From contig JALQCR010000014.1 of assembly GCA_023336205.1 (NCBI GenBank), positions 98,978 through 162,977 of the forward strand: 64,000 nt of DNA. Direction: 5' to 3'. Source of the stretch: Pseudanabaena sp. Salubria-1 (GTDB lineage: Bacteria; Cyanobacteriota; Cyanobacteriia; Pseudanabaenales; Pseudanabaenaceae). The notes beneath the pieces are model-generated. The model worked only from the letters and a program-made list of their open reading frames with translations, was not told where the DNA came from and searched no databases. The translations under genes and the position numbers were made by a program. Within the stretch, counting starts at the first letter, position 1. Each line of letters begins with the position of its first letter. Below, one piece after another: positions 27,931-36,972 of this stretch.

Positions 27931-28064
27931 GGCTCTTCTGGGTTTGAGGGGATAAGCAGAACTAATGGTAATCGAAAGCCCGTCTGGGCAATGATTACAG
28001 CCTAGCAACACCCGCAAATACTGTATCACATATATACAATTTACCCCTCAAACCCAGAAGAGCC
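27931..28064 (+). mobile_element. 134-bp ISL3-type MITE, diverged copy 3
   Basis: Same length and end sequences, but an internal sequence clearly diverged from copies 1 and 2. Perfect 8-bp duplication TTTTCTTC at 27923-27930 and 28065-28072. The divergence makes it either an older insertion or a different subfamily; the intact duplication argues for the second. Confidence 0.9.
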
Positions 28065-28351
28065 TTTTCTTCAATCATATTCCCAAAATAGCGATAATCT
28101 TGCCTAAATATCTGGCATAAAATCAAAAAATATTTCCAAGTTATACCTTGAACGAGACCACCTAAAATATAGCTAAAAAATATAAATACAATTGCTATTT
28201 GTGTCGAGAAATTGCCTTGAATAATAGAGATTATATCCTGAAGACTAGTAGTTGGGTTATAAGCTAGACATATAGCCAAAGTCAGTGGCAATCCTCCAAC
28301 AATGGAAGCAAATAGCTCATAGGGACCAAGCGCGAATTTAAATTGTTCCAT

Positions 28352-28653
28352 AACTTTATTTATTCGTATAAGTAAGTATCATAGCGTAATACCAAGAAAA
28401 CCAGAGAGAATTAAAGCTAAATATATTCTTGCCTATGGCAAAATATGAAAGTTGAGATCGCTGTTTACAAACAAAGATCGCCATCGGGAGGATGACAACC
28501 ACCTCTGAGCCATAACGCTCTCGCTCGGATGATAAATCTGTCATTGTGGCGATATCGTAACCAAATGAGATTTTGCCAACAAGGGTTTATAGCGATCGCC
28601 CTGAAATACAAGCTGGCATGACAGAATGTGAGGTAACAATAGCAGTAAGACTT
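28352..28653. other. Non-coding stretch between divergent genes
   Basis: About 300 bases without a recognisable gene, repeat or structured RNA. It contains the 5' side of the broken membrane gene and of the small gene at 28654. Several GATCGC half-HIP1 sites are visible. Confidence 0.5.
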
Positions 28654-28977
28654 ATGACTAAACCACCACTCCCACAACCCCAACTCGATCGCACCCCAAT
28701 CACCTCCGATCAATACTTTGAATACACACCCGAAAAACTAGAACTATGGAGTGGATTCTATGGATATGGAGGTCAAGACCTAACAGGCTTTTATCTTGGC
28801 ATCTTGGCAAACATGGGACTTCGCGAAGCCGTCCGTCATGTGCCGATATCCAAATGGCTAGAAGCAATTCAAGAAGTTGCATTGCAAAATCCTAAACTTG
28901 ATGAAGCAATGTGCGATCGGCTCAACCGAGGCTTAGCTGATTTGCAAGCAGTTGCCGAATATTTGGAAGAGCATTAA
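28654..28977 (+). CDS. Conserved-looking hypothetical protein
   Basis: A 107-residue acidic, soluble protein (MTKPPLPQPQLDRTPITSDQYFEYTPEKLELWSGFYGYGGQDLTGFYLGILANMGL). No known family is recognised. The C-terminal half is helical (ISKWLEAIQEVALQ...LADLQAVAEYLEEH). I chose ATG 28654; the frame extends upstream to 28573 without support. It is followed 48 bp later by the DUF433 antitoxin gene on the same strand. Confidence 0.55.
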   Translation: MTKPPLPQPQLDRTPITSDQYFEYTPEKLELWSGFYGYGGQDLTGFYLGILANMGLREAVRHVPISKWLEAIQEVALQNPKLDEAMCDRLNRGLADLQAVAEYLEEH

Positions 28978-29025
28978 CATGGAAGAATGTGAAAGTAGCG
29001 ATCTTATTAACAAGAGGCTAGCGCA

Positions 29026-29352
29026 ATGACTTTAAAAGAATTACAACCCCAGTTACTTGCCCTTTCTTCTGTAGAGAAAACACAAGCAATCCAATTTCTA
29101 CTACAAAACCTTACCTATAGCTTGCAAGGAATTGAAAAAACGGCGGGGGTATGTGGCGGTGATGCTTGTATTCGGAGTACGCGCATTCCTGTCTGGCTAC
29201 TAGTCAGCTATCGCCAGCAGGGAACAAGTGATGCAAAAATCTTAGCCGCATATCCATCTTTAACAGCGATCGATTTAGCAAATGCTTGGACATATACAGA
29301 AGCTCATCCAGAAGAAATCGAAATAGCCATTCGCAGAAATGAGGAAGACTAG
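29026..29352 (+). CDS. DUF433 antitoxin-like protein
   Basis: A 108-residue protein with a DUF433 domain in the C-terminal two thirds: GVCGGDACIRSTRIPVWLLVSYRQQGTSDAKILAAYPSLTAIDLANAWTYTEAHPEEI, a winged-helix-like antitoxin domain. The N-terminal 35 residues form a helical dimerisation-like segment. It is typically encoded directly before a DUF5615 PIN-like toxin, as here (three bases apart). The antitoxin is intact, while its toxin is truncated by an IS. Confidence 0.88.
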   Translation: MTLKELQPQLLALSSVEKTQAIQFLLQNLTYSLQGIEKTAGVCGGDACIRSTRIPVWLLVSYRQQGTSDAKILAAYPSLTAIDLANAWTYTEAHPEEIEIAIRRNEED

Positions 29353-29597
29353 CAAATGGCTCGATTGTACGCAGATGAGTTTCCATTACCAGTAGTGAAA
29401 ATACTGCGAACTTTAGGGCATGATGTTTTAACAGTCCAAGAAGCAAACAAAGCTGAACAGAAAATTCCTGATAACGAAGTCTTGTCCTATGCGATTAGTT
29501 TAAATCGTGCTGTCCTCACCCTTAATCGCCATGACTTTATCCGCTTACACAAACAAAATACGCAGCACCAAGGCATCATTATCTGTAAAAGCAATTA

Positions 29598-30534
29598 GAC
29601 CTCTTGCAGAACTGAAAATTAATCCAGAGCAGAGAAAGTTTTAGAAGCAACAAGAGCGACTTCAAAGTTATAAATGGCGGCAATCAAATTACAACGCAAA
29701 CCAAAACGACGACGACGATTACGATAAGGTAAAGAGAGAATCTTAAAAATCTTCAAGCGACGATTAACATGCTCAATCGCAATACGTTGACGTGCAAGTT
29801 GGCGATTAAAACGCTTATCCTCCTTGGATAATGAGCCATTTTGAGGCTTTTTGATAGGAATTTGCGAGTTAGGATGCAACTTTTGTAAGCCTTGATAACC
29901 CTTGTCTGCCAAACCTTGTGTCTGTGCGTGAAAATGAACTCCACTTGCCTTGAATAATGAGAAATCATGCTGCTTGCCCTTACCGTAAGCGGTACAAACT
30001 ATCTTGAAATTAGTCAGATCGACCACCAATTGGGCTTTGAGGGCATGATGCTTTTTCTTACCGCTATAAAAATGTTTCTGGTGATATTTAGGGCGCTCAA
30101 CCTTTGTCTCAGTTACATCAATGGCAATTATGGCTGGAGCCTTCTCCTGCCATAATGACTTTTTTCCTGCTAACCGAAACTTTTTCGATTTAATTAAGAC
30201 ATTTTCTACTTTTTTGACGATGCGGCAAATCGTCGATTCTGACACTTCCCAGTCGCTAGCAATATGAAAATAGGTGCGATATTCACGCCAATACTGCAAA
30301 GTAACCAATATTTGGTCTTCTAGACTTAGCTTTGGTTCTACACCACCTTGTCCTTTGCTTTGGGCTGCTTGTTGCATTAGTTCCGTCATTTGAGCAAATG
30401 TTTCTCTTCTTACTCCAAATAACCGTTTAAATTCTGTCGCTGATAGATTTTGACTGGCTTCGTATTTCATCGCTTAATTTGAGTTCTGATAAAAAGCTTA
30501 TAAATCTAACATGTTTTTGGTTCTGCAAGAGGTC
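29598..30534 (-). mobile_element. IS5-like element inserted in the DUF5615 toxin gene
   Basis: A 937-bp element with perfect 15-bp terminal repeats GACCTCTTGCAGAAC (29598-29612 and 30520-30534). The target duplication is TA (29596-29597 and 30535-30536). Confidence 0.92.
29619..30470 (-). CDS. IS5-family transposase
   Basis: A 283-residue DDE transposase. The N-terminal helix-turn-helix_4-type region reads FKRLFGVRRETFAQMTELM ... LSLEDQILVTLQYWREYRTYFHIASDWEVSESTICRIV. The catalytic core has IIAIDVTETKVERP (first Asp), LADKGYQGLQKLHP (second Asp) and RIAIEHVNRRLKIFKIL (Glu). It appears intact. Confidence 0.93.
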   Translation of the reverse strand: MKYEASQNLSATEFKRLFGVRRETFAQMTELMQQAAQSKGQGGVEPKLSLEDQILVTLQYWREYRTYFHIASDWEVSESTICRIVKKVENVLIKSKKFRLAGKKSLWQEKAPAIIAIDVTETKVERPKYHQKHFYSGKKKHHALKAQLVVDLTNFKIVCTAYGKGKQHDFSLFKASGVHFHAQTQGLADKGYQGLQKLHPNSQIPIKKPQNGSLSKEDKRFNRQLARQRIAIEHVNRRLKIFKILSLPYRNRRRRFGLRCNLIAAIYNFEVALVASKTFSALD

Positions 30535-30633
30535 TATTCTGACTGGGAACAAATAGCACAAAGGATTCATGAAACAGTCATAACTTTTGAGTCACTCTCT
30601 GGGCAACTTGTAAGAGTTAATCGCCAAAAATAA

Positions 30634-31283
30634 ATCTAAGAGCGTGTTTGAGAAGTCTCCAAGCGATTTCTACTTTTATCCTCCTTAATCCCCCCTTTCA
30701 AAGGCTACGGTGTACACACAAGTCTTTCTGTCTAAGTTTCAATGGATCTAAGCCCCCTAAATCCCCCAATTCTGGGGGACTTTGAAAGAATTTTATTTTC
30801 TTGTTCCCCCAGTATTGGGGGCTAGGGGGCGATTAATTGTTGACTTAACTAGGTTTTATGACTTGTGTGTACAACACCGTAGCTTGAAAGGGGGGAAACT
30901 TAAATCCTCCCCCTTTGCAAGGCAAGGGGGAGTTAGAGGGGGTAAAAAACTTTTCAAACACGCTCTAAAGCGAAAAGCGATCGCTCATTAATATCAAAAC
31001 ATTTAATGATCGCTAAAAATGCTGACCAATAATTTAGTACTAACGTTAAACCAACCATTTTTTATTGTGGTAATACCAATTCACAAAAGTGTTTTTGCAC
31101 TTTCGTGAGTTGGTATTACTGCTATATCTATCAAAAAATACTATTTTTTTTCCATGTACCATTAATAATTACTTTAGTTTGGACTAATGGGCAGGTATGA
31201 GAGAGGAACCAAAAGACACGAGAAAATTGAGCAGGAGCTTGCAATAGCAAAATCCAGCTCAAAATTGAGAAGAGAAGCAGAAC
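30634..31283. repeat. 650-bp gap filled by nested repeats (copy A of the GCTACGGTGTACAC element)
   Basis: The 180-bp copy A spans 30704-30883 with terminal repeats GCTACGGTGTACACACAAGTC and its complement. It encloses a CCCCAATTCTGGGG-type unit and is itself set inside a CCCCCCTTTCAAAG...CTTGAAAGGGGGG hairpin. A single-hairpin copy of the 105-bp dyad family is at 31072-31118. An open frame across copy A (MKEFYFLVPPVLG...) also occurs in copy B and is a by-product of the repeat, not a gene. Confidence 0.75.
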
Positions 31284-32612
31284 CTAAATGGCAATTGGAT
31301 GGGTTGGCGCAGGAGTCTTTTCAGTTTTCTTTCTTTTTGAGGCGTGTTTTTTAACAGTCGGATAGCGAATACGAGGAGGAAGGCGATCGCCTAAGGAGCG
31401 TCCGGGCGATTTACCGCGTAGTTTAGGAGGGATTGCAGGAGTACCAATCGCGGCAATAATTACCGCAAATGATTGAGCGACACGACCAGGAGCAAGATTA
31501 TCCTGAGGAGACTGCCAAGGTAAAGGAGCATCAACACAATCGAGACGAGCGAACCAAAGTTGCCAAGTCATTAAAGGCATCAAAGCACTCCAACGCTCAG
31601 CCGCCTGAGTAGAGGTAATCTGGGGCAGAGTCCAATGTAACCGTTGCTTGGCAAAACGATACCAATGCTCTATGGCAAAGCGACGCAAGTATTTTAACCA
31701 AAGAGTTTCCAAAGCAGGCATAGTTTTACCCAACCAAGCCAACCACATGGGCTGAAACTTACGGTTGCGCCCCAAGGGTTCAATCACCTCAATTCTAAAA
31801 ATCTGCATCGGTCTTTCTGGAGAAGTACGGAAATGAAAGTCACGCCAATAAGTTACCCGTACCCGACCTATTTTTGGGTCTGTAATTTCTATAGTGGTGG
31901 CTGCCCCAGCCCAAGTTTCTGGGGCATTCAGTTTGAATTTATGCCCATGTTTACAAGGTGCACCACGACCGCTATAGGCAGACGGAACTCCCCAAACACA
32001 GCGATTAGATGCCAAACGTAGTAATAAATCCGCCTCAATATTCGCTGTTGCTTTCACAAAACTTGCATTCCCATATCCTCGGTCATAGACAGCTAGGGGG
32101 CGTACGCTTAACTGCTTTGTGACTTGTTTGAGTTGGAAGGCAGCTTTACTCACAGGAGTCTCGAAACTGGTGATCCGCTCATGTTTTATCGGTAGCGCCC
32201 AACTCCCACTTGCTTCGGGAATCCACGCCAACGTGCTGTAGCTTTGTCCTACGCCGATACTTTCGTCTTTGCCATGATGGAATCCTCTTTCCTTCAGCGT
32301 TTCCGCATCTGGTCGCAACCACACGCTATTATCTCCAGCCAGACAAGGTTGCTCTTCGGTTGGGATCTCTTGCACCATTAGTTTCATCAACTTTCCTCTT
32401 GCTGGTCGGCTATCGCGCAGTCCCTCATAAATACTTGACCATTTTCGCCGAAATAATGGATTCATTGACAGACTCACATACGAGCTAATGCTCGGACTTG
32501 TCAGGACGGCATCCATTAATTCAAATACTGCATCTTTTCCTGTTCCTAGGTATTCATATATCGACTTGCGAAATTCTTGTAATTTTTGGAAAATCATAGT
32601 AGTCAATGTCAA
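31284..32612 (-). CDS. Transposase of the IS701/IS4-like group
   Basis: A 442-residue transposase. The catalytic Asp regions are PCLAGDNSVWLRPDAETLKERGFHH and VRPLAVYDRGYGNASFVKA, and a C-terminal WYRFAKQRLHWTLPQ has the glutamate before it (FAIEHWYRFAKQRL). The tail is basic (KHASKRKKTEKTP). ATG 32597 is an alternative start. I could not identify convincing terminal inverted repeats or a target duplication around it, so element borders are not given. Confidence 0.85.
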   Translation of the reverse strand: MTLTTMIFQKLQEFRKSIYEYLGTGKDAVFELMDAVLTSPSISSYVSLSMNPLFRRKWSSIYEGLRDSRPARGKLMKLMVQEIPTEEQPCLAGDNSVWLRPDAETLKERGFHHGKDESIGVGQSYSTLAWIPEASGSWALPIKHERITSFETPVSKAAFQLKQVTKQLSVRPLAVYDRGYGNASFVKATANIEADLLLRLASNRCVWGVPSAYSGRGAPCKHGHKFKLNAPETWAGAATTIEITDPKIGRVRVTYWRDFHFRTSPERPMQIFRIEVIEPLGRNRKFQPMWLAWLGKTMPALETLWLKYLRRFAIEHWYRFAKQRLHWTLPQITSTQAAERWSALMPLMTWQLWFARLDCVDAPLPWQSPQDNLAPGRVAQSFAVIIAAIGTPAIPPKLRGKSPGRSLGDRLPPRIRYPTVKKHASKRKKTEKTPAPTHPIAI

Positions 32613-32735
32613 TTTGGTTTATTGATCATTGCTCTTTTGGCAGTTTGTGACATTCACTTCCTGCCTTTCTTTTCTTCTTTTTAGTCTAAAGTCCAGTAAT
32701 TAATCACGTAAATTCGAGAAACTAAGGAAATATTC

Positions 32736-33734
32736 ATGAGTGGACTTGGCGGCTTAAATAAAACCCCTAATGGAGTAGTCCTAGGGATGGTGCAACTTCA
32801 ACTACCAATAGTTGTTACCCAGCAAGACTTAGCAGCCCAGACCAAACGTATTTGTGAGATGGTAGCCAAAGCAAGGCGAAACATGCCAACTATGGACTTA
32901 GTGGTATTTCCTGAATACTCTTTGCATGGTTTGTCAATGGATACAAATCCAGACATCATGTGTAAATTAGACGGGGTAGAGGTTGCAGCTTTTAAAAAAG
33001 CTTGTATTGATAATAATATTTGGGGATGCTTTTCCATAATGGAATACAATCCTCAAGGTAATCCCTACAACAGTGGGCTTATCATCGACAATCAGGGGGA
33101 ATTGAAACTTTACTATCGTAAGCTACATCCTTGGGTTCCTGTCGAACCTTGGGAACCTGGTGATGTGGGTATTCCAGTTTGTGAAGGTCCAAATGGTAGC
33201 ACTCTCGCTCTAATTATTTGTCATGATGGCATGTTTCCAGAAATGGCTAGAGAATGTGCCTATAAAGGCGCTGAAATTATGATTCGCACAGCAGGATATA
33301 CTGCTCCAATTCGTCATTCTTGGCAGATTACTAATCAAGCAAATGCTTTTTGTAACCTCATGGTGACAGCTTCGGTCTGTATGTGTGGCTCCGATGGCAG
33401 TTTTGACTCTATGGGCGAAGGAATGATTGTTAATTTCGATGGGGAGCCTTTGGTCATGGGTAGTCATCGTCCTGATGAAATTATTACTGCCGAAGTGCGT
33501 CCTGATCTTGTTCGAGAAGCCCGCAAGTACTGGAGTGTGGAGAATAATATTTATCAATTTGGGCATCGTGGCTATGTTGCGGTCAAGGGTGGCGCTCAAG
33601 ACTGTCCTTATACCTATATGCAGGATATGGTTAAAGGCAAGTATTGTCTTCCTTGGGAAGATGAGGTCATCTATAAGGATGGAACTTCCTGTGGATTCCC
33701 CTCGCCTGAGCGTGTATACAACCCAATTCCGTAA
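32736..33734 (+). CDS. amiF: Formamidase
   Basis: A 332-residue nitrilase-superfamily amidase hydrolysing formamide to formate and ammonia in the cytoplasm. The catalytic triad is visible: Glu60 (VVFPEYSLHG), Lys129 (YYRKLHPW) and Cys162 (IICHDGMFPE). Length and the segments MDTNPDIMCKLDG and MIRTAGYTAPIRHSW fit AmiF rather than shorter amidases; aliphatic amidase AmiE is the closest alternative. It supplies ammonia, as does the urease operon 7 kb away. Flanked by a transposase upstream and a dispersed repeat downstream. Confidence 0.92.
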   Translation: MSGLGGLNKTPNGVVLGMVQLQLPIVVTQQDLAAQTKRICEMVAKARRNMPTMDLVVFPEYSLHGLSMDTNPDIMCKLDGVEVAAFKKACIDNNIWGCFSIMEYNPQGNPYNSGLIIDNQGELKLYYRKLHPWVPVEPWEPGDVGIPVCEGPNGSTLALIICHDGMFPEMARECAYKGAEIMIRTAGYTAPIRHSWQITNQANAFCNLMVTASVCMCGSDGSFDSMGEGMIVNFDGEPLVMGSHRPDEIITAEVRPDLVREARKYWSVENNIYQFGHRGYVAVKGGAQDCPYTYMQDMVKGKYCLPWEDEVIYKDGTSCGFPSPERVYNPIP

Positions 33735-33741
33735 TTGCCAA

Positions 33742-33815
33742 TCAAACGAACCACGAGAAGTTTTTAAAAGTGTTGCTCCGCAACACTTTTAAAAACTTCT
33801 TGGTTTGGATTTGAG
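33742..33815. repeat. Copy of the AAGTGTTG/CAACACTT dispersed repeat
   Basis: Frame ATCAAACGAACCA ... TTGGTTTGGATTTGAGCGCAAAGCACTT around core TAAAAGTGTTGCTCCGCAACACTTTT. Same family as 17036-17110. It sits between the 3' ends of amiF and the CHAT gene and may act as a bidirectional terminator. Confidence 0.8.
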
Positions 33816-33847
33816 CGCAAAGCACTTTAGGTGTAGCGCGATCGCAG

Positions 33848-36622
33848 TTACAAACCATTTCCGATCGCAAAAAATGCTGACCAATAATTTGGATGATTAT
33901 ATTTCGGTGATTTAATCAAAGCAATTTGGGCTCTATGTAAAGCCTCTGTGGGTGTAGCATCGCCTTTTTTGAGTTCACGATAGAAAGCTTCCATTAGGGC
34001 TTGTGTACCCTCGTCATTCACTTTCCATAGAGAGGCGATCGCATTTTTTGCACCTGCTTTTTGGACTTGATAGCCAAAGCCTAAAATTTCTACACCATTG
34101 CCAAGTGTGCTTGTTCCCGTCTCACAAGCACTCAGCACGATCAAATCGATATTCGGAATTTGCCAGTCGGTGATTTCATTGAGCTTGATTTTGTCGCCGT
34201 TGCCGAAGATGATGAAGGAGTTGTCTGGTACTCCAATGTTAAATTCGGCATGGGTGGCGAGATGCAGAATATTGTGATCTTGGAATTTTGATTCAATGGC
34301 TTTACGGCTAAATTGATCTTCGATGAGGGTGACTGAGTTTTGAAATGAATTTGCGATCGCTTGAACTTCTCTAATAGTGGCAGGCAATCCAAATTGTCCA
34401 AACTTCTTCTCATTTGACTTGCCGCCAAATGCTCCTGCGAGGATATTAGGTTGGATCTTTAGATTTGGTGAAAAGTCGAAAAGGCTATAAGCAATCAGAT
34501 TATTAATGCGGTATTTCTCTGCTAGCCATTGTTTGCCGTCATAGAGTGCGGCGATGGGAACATATCGCAAGATGCCATCGGGTGCATAGAGGATTGTGGT
34601 GGCTTTGGCTTGGATAAGTTCGGTTTCGATGGGTTTAATCAGCAATTTATAGAGTTGCGCGGCAGGTTCTTTGACATCTTCGTTGCTAGAGTCAAGGAGT
34701 GCTCCTCTAAATTCAGTCACTAGGGTTGCTAATTCTTCTTGCGAGATTTTGACGGTGCGGCTGATGGGGATGGTGTTGGGTGTGAAGAGTATGATTTCGA
34801 GTCTGTCGCCTAAAATCAAGGGATAAAGTAAGGCTGTTCCTTGAGGGATTTTTTGGAGATAGTCGGGTACTTTGTTGATTTCTGATTTGGGAAGTTGTTG
34901 GATTTTGTTAGCAAGTTGGCTGTTAATTTCAGGACTATTCTCAAAGCTAACTGCGCCAAGCTTTACGCTCATAGCTTTCTCTGGTTCTAAAAGTCTGACA
35001 CCTTGCGCCGATCTGTCACTGCCTTTGATGTTTTTAAAATAGTCTTCGAGTTCTTGGACTTTGAGGAGATCGAGGACTTGCAGGGCTTCCACGATGCGAT
35101 CTTGCTGAATTAGGATGTCGGCAAGACGTTTATAGCTGCTAGAGACAGTTTCTAAATAGGATTTTTGGATATCTTTATCGAGTTTACGAATGTCTTTGCG
35201 GATTGCTTCAGTTACATTGACTGCTTGTTTGTAAAAGAGAATAGCAAGTGTGGATTGTTTCGATTTGGATAATATACTACCTAGATTTGAGAGAGAAATA
35301 CCTTCTCCACTGCGATCTTTGATTTCCCGTGCTATCGCTAAGCTTTGTAGATGAAACTCGATCGCTTTTTCATATTTGCCGAGAGAATCGTAAGCGGCTC
35401 CCAGATTTCCCAGCGACTGTCCCTCACCGAGACGGTCTTTGATTTCCCGCGAGATCGCTAAGCTTTGCAGATGGAACTCGATCGCTTTGTCATATTTGGC
35501 GAGGGAATCGTAAGCGACCCCCAGATTTCCCAGCACGCTCCCCTCACCGCGACGGTCTTTGATTTCCTGCGCGATAGCTAAGTTTTGGAGATGGAACTCG
35601 ATCGCTTTGTCATATTTGCCGAGGGAATTGTAAGCGGCTCCCAGATTTCCCAGCGCCCTTCCCTCTCCGCTACGGTCTTTGATTTCCTGCGCGATCGCTA
35701 ATCTTTGTAAATAGAACTCGATCGCTTTGTCATATTTGCCGAGGGAATAGTAAGCGATTCCCAGATTTCCCAGCGTATTTCCCTCACCAAGACGGTCTTT
35801 GATTTCCCGCTTGATTGCTAAGCTTTGCAGATGGAACTCGATCGCTTTGTCATATTTGGCGAGGGAATCGTAAGCGACCCCCAGATTTCCCAACGCCTTT
35901 CCCTCACCGAGACGGTCTTTGATTTCCTGCGCGATCGCTAAGCTTTGCAGATGGAACTCGATCGCTTTGTCATATTTGCCGAGGGAATTGTAAGCGATTC
36001 CCAGATTTCCTAGCGCATTTCCCTCACCGAGACGATCTTTGATTTCCCGCGCGATCGCTAATCTTTGCAGTTGGAACTCGATCGCTTTGTCATATTTGCC
36101 GAGGGACTCGTAAGCGAGTCCCAGACTTCCCAGCACGCTCCCCTCTCCTTGACGATTTTTGGTTTCCCGTAAGATTTCTAAGGCTTGCAGATGGAACTCG
36201 ATCGCTTTGTCATATTTCCCGAGGGAAAAGTAAGCATTTCCCAGATTTCCCAGCGACTGTCCCTCACCGAGACGGTCTTTGATTTCCCGTGAAATCGCTA
36301 AGCTTTGCAGCTGGAACTCGATCGCTTTGTCATATTTGCCGATGTTTCGGTAAACGATTCCCAGATTTCCCAGTACGGCTCCCTCACCTCGACTGTCTTT
36401 GATTTCCCGATAGATTGTCAATGCTTGCTGCCATGACTGAAATGCTGCCTCAAACTGGCTAATTTGATATTGCTGAATTCCTTGTTGCAACAGTCGATCT
36501 GCTTCCGCTTTACGGTCTTGAGTTGTTTGTGCATGGATTCTTTCACTCATCACTATCTGCACCTGCCCACAAGCCAAAAAAGTTAACATCGCAATACCAA
36601 CAACCTTATTCATCGCCCACAT
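33848..36622 (-). CDS. Exported TPR-CHAT protein
   Basis: A 924-residue protein. After a signal-like N-terminus (MNKVVGIAMLTFLACGQVQIVM) comes a tandem array of nine near-identical 40-residue TPR units (consensus EIKDRLGEGxxLGNLGxAYxSLGKYDKAIEFHLQSLAIA) plus a degenerate tenth. Next are a helical linker and a C-terminal CHAT protease-like domain with the dyad His in ILHLATHAEFN and Cys in LSACETGTSTLGNGVE. CHAT domains are caspase-like, and in cyanobacteria such TPR-CHAT proteins are common with unknown targets. ATG 36622 or 36613 are both possible starts. No dedicated partner gene adjoins it. Confidence 0.9.
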   Translation of the reverse strand: MWAMNKVVGIAMLTFLACGQVQIVMSERIHAQTTQDRKAEADRLLQQGIQQYQISQFEAAFQSWQQALTIYREIKDSRGEGAVLGNLGIVYRNIGKYDKAIEFQLQSLAISREIKDRLGEGQSLGNLGNAYFSLGKYDKAIEFHLQALEILRETKNRQGEGSVLGSLGLAYESLGKYDKAIEFQLQRLAIAREIKDRLGEGNALGNLGIAYNSLGKYDKAIEFHLQSLAIAQEIKDRLGEGKALGNLGVAYDSLAKYDKAIEFHLQSLAIKREIKDRLGEGNTLGNLGIAYYSLGKYDKAIEFYLQRLAIAQEIKDRSGEGRALGNLGAAYNSLGKYDKAIEFHLQNLAIAQEIKDRRGEGSVLGNLGVAYDSLAKYDKAIEFHLQSLAISREIKDRLGEGQSLGNLGAAYDSLGKYEKAIEFHLQSLAIAREIKDRSGEGISLSNLGSILSKSKQSTLAILFYKQAVNVTEAIRKDIRKLDKDIQKSYLETVSSSYKRLADILIQQDRIVEALQVLDLLKVQELEDYFKNIKGSDRSAQGVRLLEPEKAMSVKLGAVSFENSPEINSQLANKIQQLPKSEINKVPDYLQKIPQGTALLYPLILGDRLEIILFTPNTIPISRTVKISQEELATLVTEFRGALLDSSNEDVKEPAAQLYKLLIKPIETELIQAKATTILYAPDGILRYVPIAALYDGKQWLAEKYRINNLIAYSLFDFSPNLKIQPNILAGAFGGKSNEKKFGQFGLPATIREVQAIANSFQNSVTLIEDQFSRKAIESKFQDHNILHLATHAEFNIGVPDNSFIIFGNGDKIKLNEITDWQIPNIDLIVLSACETGTSTLGNGVEILGFGYQVQKAGAKNAIASLWKVNDEGTQALMEAFYRELKKGDATPTEALHRAQIALIKSPKYNHPNYWSAFFAIGNGL

Positions 36623-36972
36623 CCTCACATTTACATCAAAACACCCGCAGTAGCACACCAGCCAGCATAAAGCGATATCCCCCAAAACAGGCGATCGTTA
36701 CAAAAAATATAACCAAATATTCACCTATTCTCCGTAGTCCAGATCCCCGACTTTTTTTTGTGACTAGCACAACTAATTTATGAATATGCAGAAAAAGTCG
36801 GGGATCTATGCCCTGCAACCTACATTCAGCAGATGATTTTGGCAAAAAACCTTACACCTTGAGATTTGCGATCGCAGTTTTTGATGTTTCAGTTGGGGCG
36901 ATCGCCTTTACTACTTAGAGACATATTCAAACCACTTATCGAATCATGTGCAGTAAAATTAAATTTTAAGCC
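36623..36972. other. 350-bp gap with one inverted repeat
   Basis: Contains AGATCCCCGACTTTTT (36741-36756) and its complement (36792-36807) around a 35-base loop, which could form a stem-loop. A half-copy of the same AGATCCCCGACTTTTT-like sequence occurs at about 8808. Otherwise nothing is recognised. Confidence 0.6.

Larger units (their letters stand above)
24657..28351 (-). pseudogene. Four-helix membrane protein gene broken by ISL3 and two MITEs
   Basis: The gene starts MEQFKFALGPYELFASIVGG at 28351 and its remains lie at 28351-28065, 27930-27685, 27550-27446 and 24750-24657. Removing MITE3, MITE2 and the ISL3 element together with one copy of each 8-bp duplication leaves exactly 708 bases, in frame throughout: 235 residues ending AASDDKQR and a stop at 24657-24659. 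The product has two N-terminal helices (about 13-30 and 50-70), a cytoplasmic middle (90-165) and two C-terminal helices (170-208). I do not recognise the family. It is clearly inactive now. Confidence 0.85.
29356..30633 (+). pseudogene. DUF5615 PIN-like toxin, interrupted by an IS
   Basis: The toxin starts MARLYADEFPLPVVKILRTLGHDVLTVQEA, with PIN-like acidic residues (ADE, DNEVLSYA, TLNRHDF). The IS at 29598-30534 brings a stop after 80 residues. Beyond the IS the frame resumes at 30537 as SDWEQIAQRIHETVITFESLSGQLVRVNRQK and a stop at 30631-30633. With the IS and one TA duplication removed, the gene is 339 bases, 112 residues, in frame, the usual DUF5615 length. The truncated form lacks the C-terminal helix and is probably inactive. 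Confidence 0.88.

Noticed and set aside
30782..30991. ORF MKEFYFLVPPVLGARGRLIVDL..., also at 37139-37330
   Set aside because: Both frames run through copies of the same palindromic repeat and have no ribosome site; the likeness comes from the repeat.
31140..32720. Terminal repeats of the transposase at 31284-32612
   Set aside because: I compared flanks (GGACTAATGGGCAGGTATGA against CTTCCTGCC...TTAGTC) and saw only weak partial symmetry, so no borders are claimed.
35283..36400. Regular 120-base periodicity, at first glance array-like
   Set aside because: It is the coding sequence of tandem TPR units in the CHAT protein, not a CRISPR array; there are no unique spacers.
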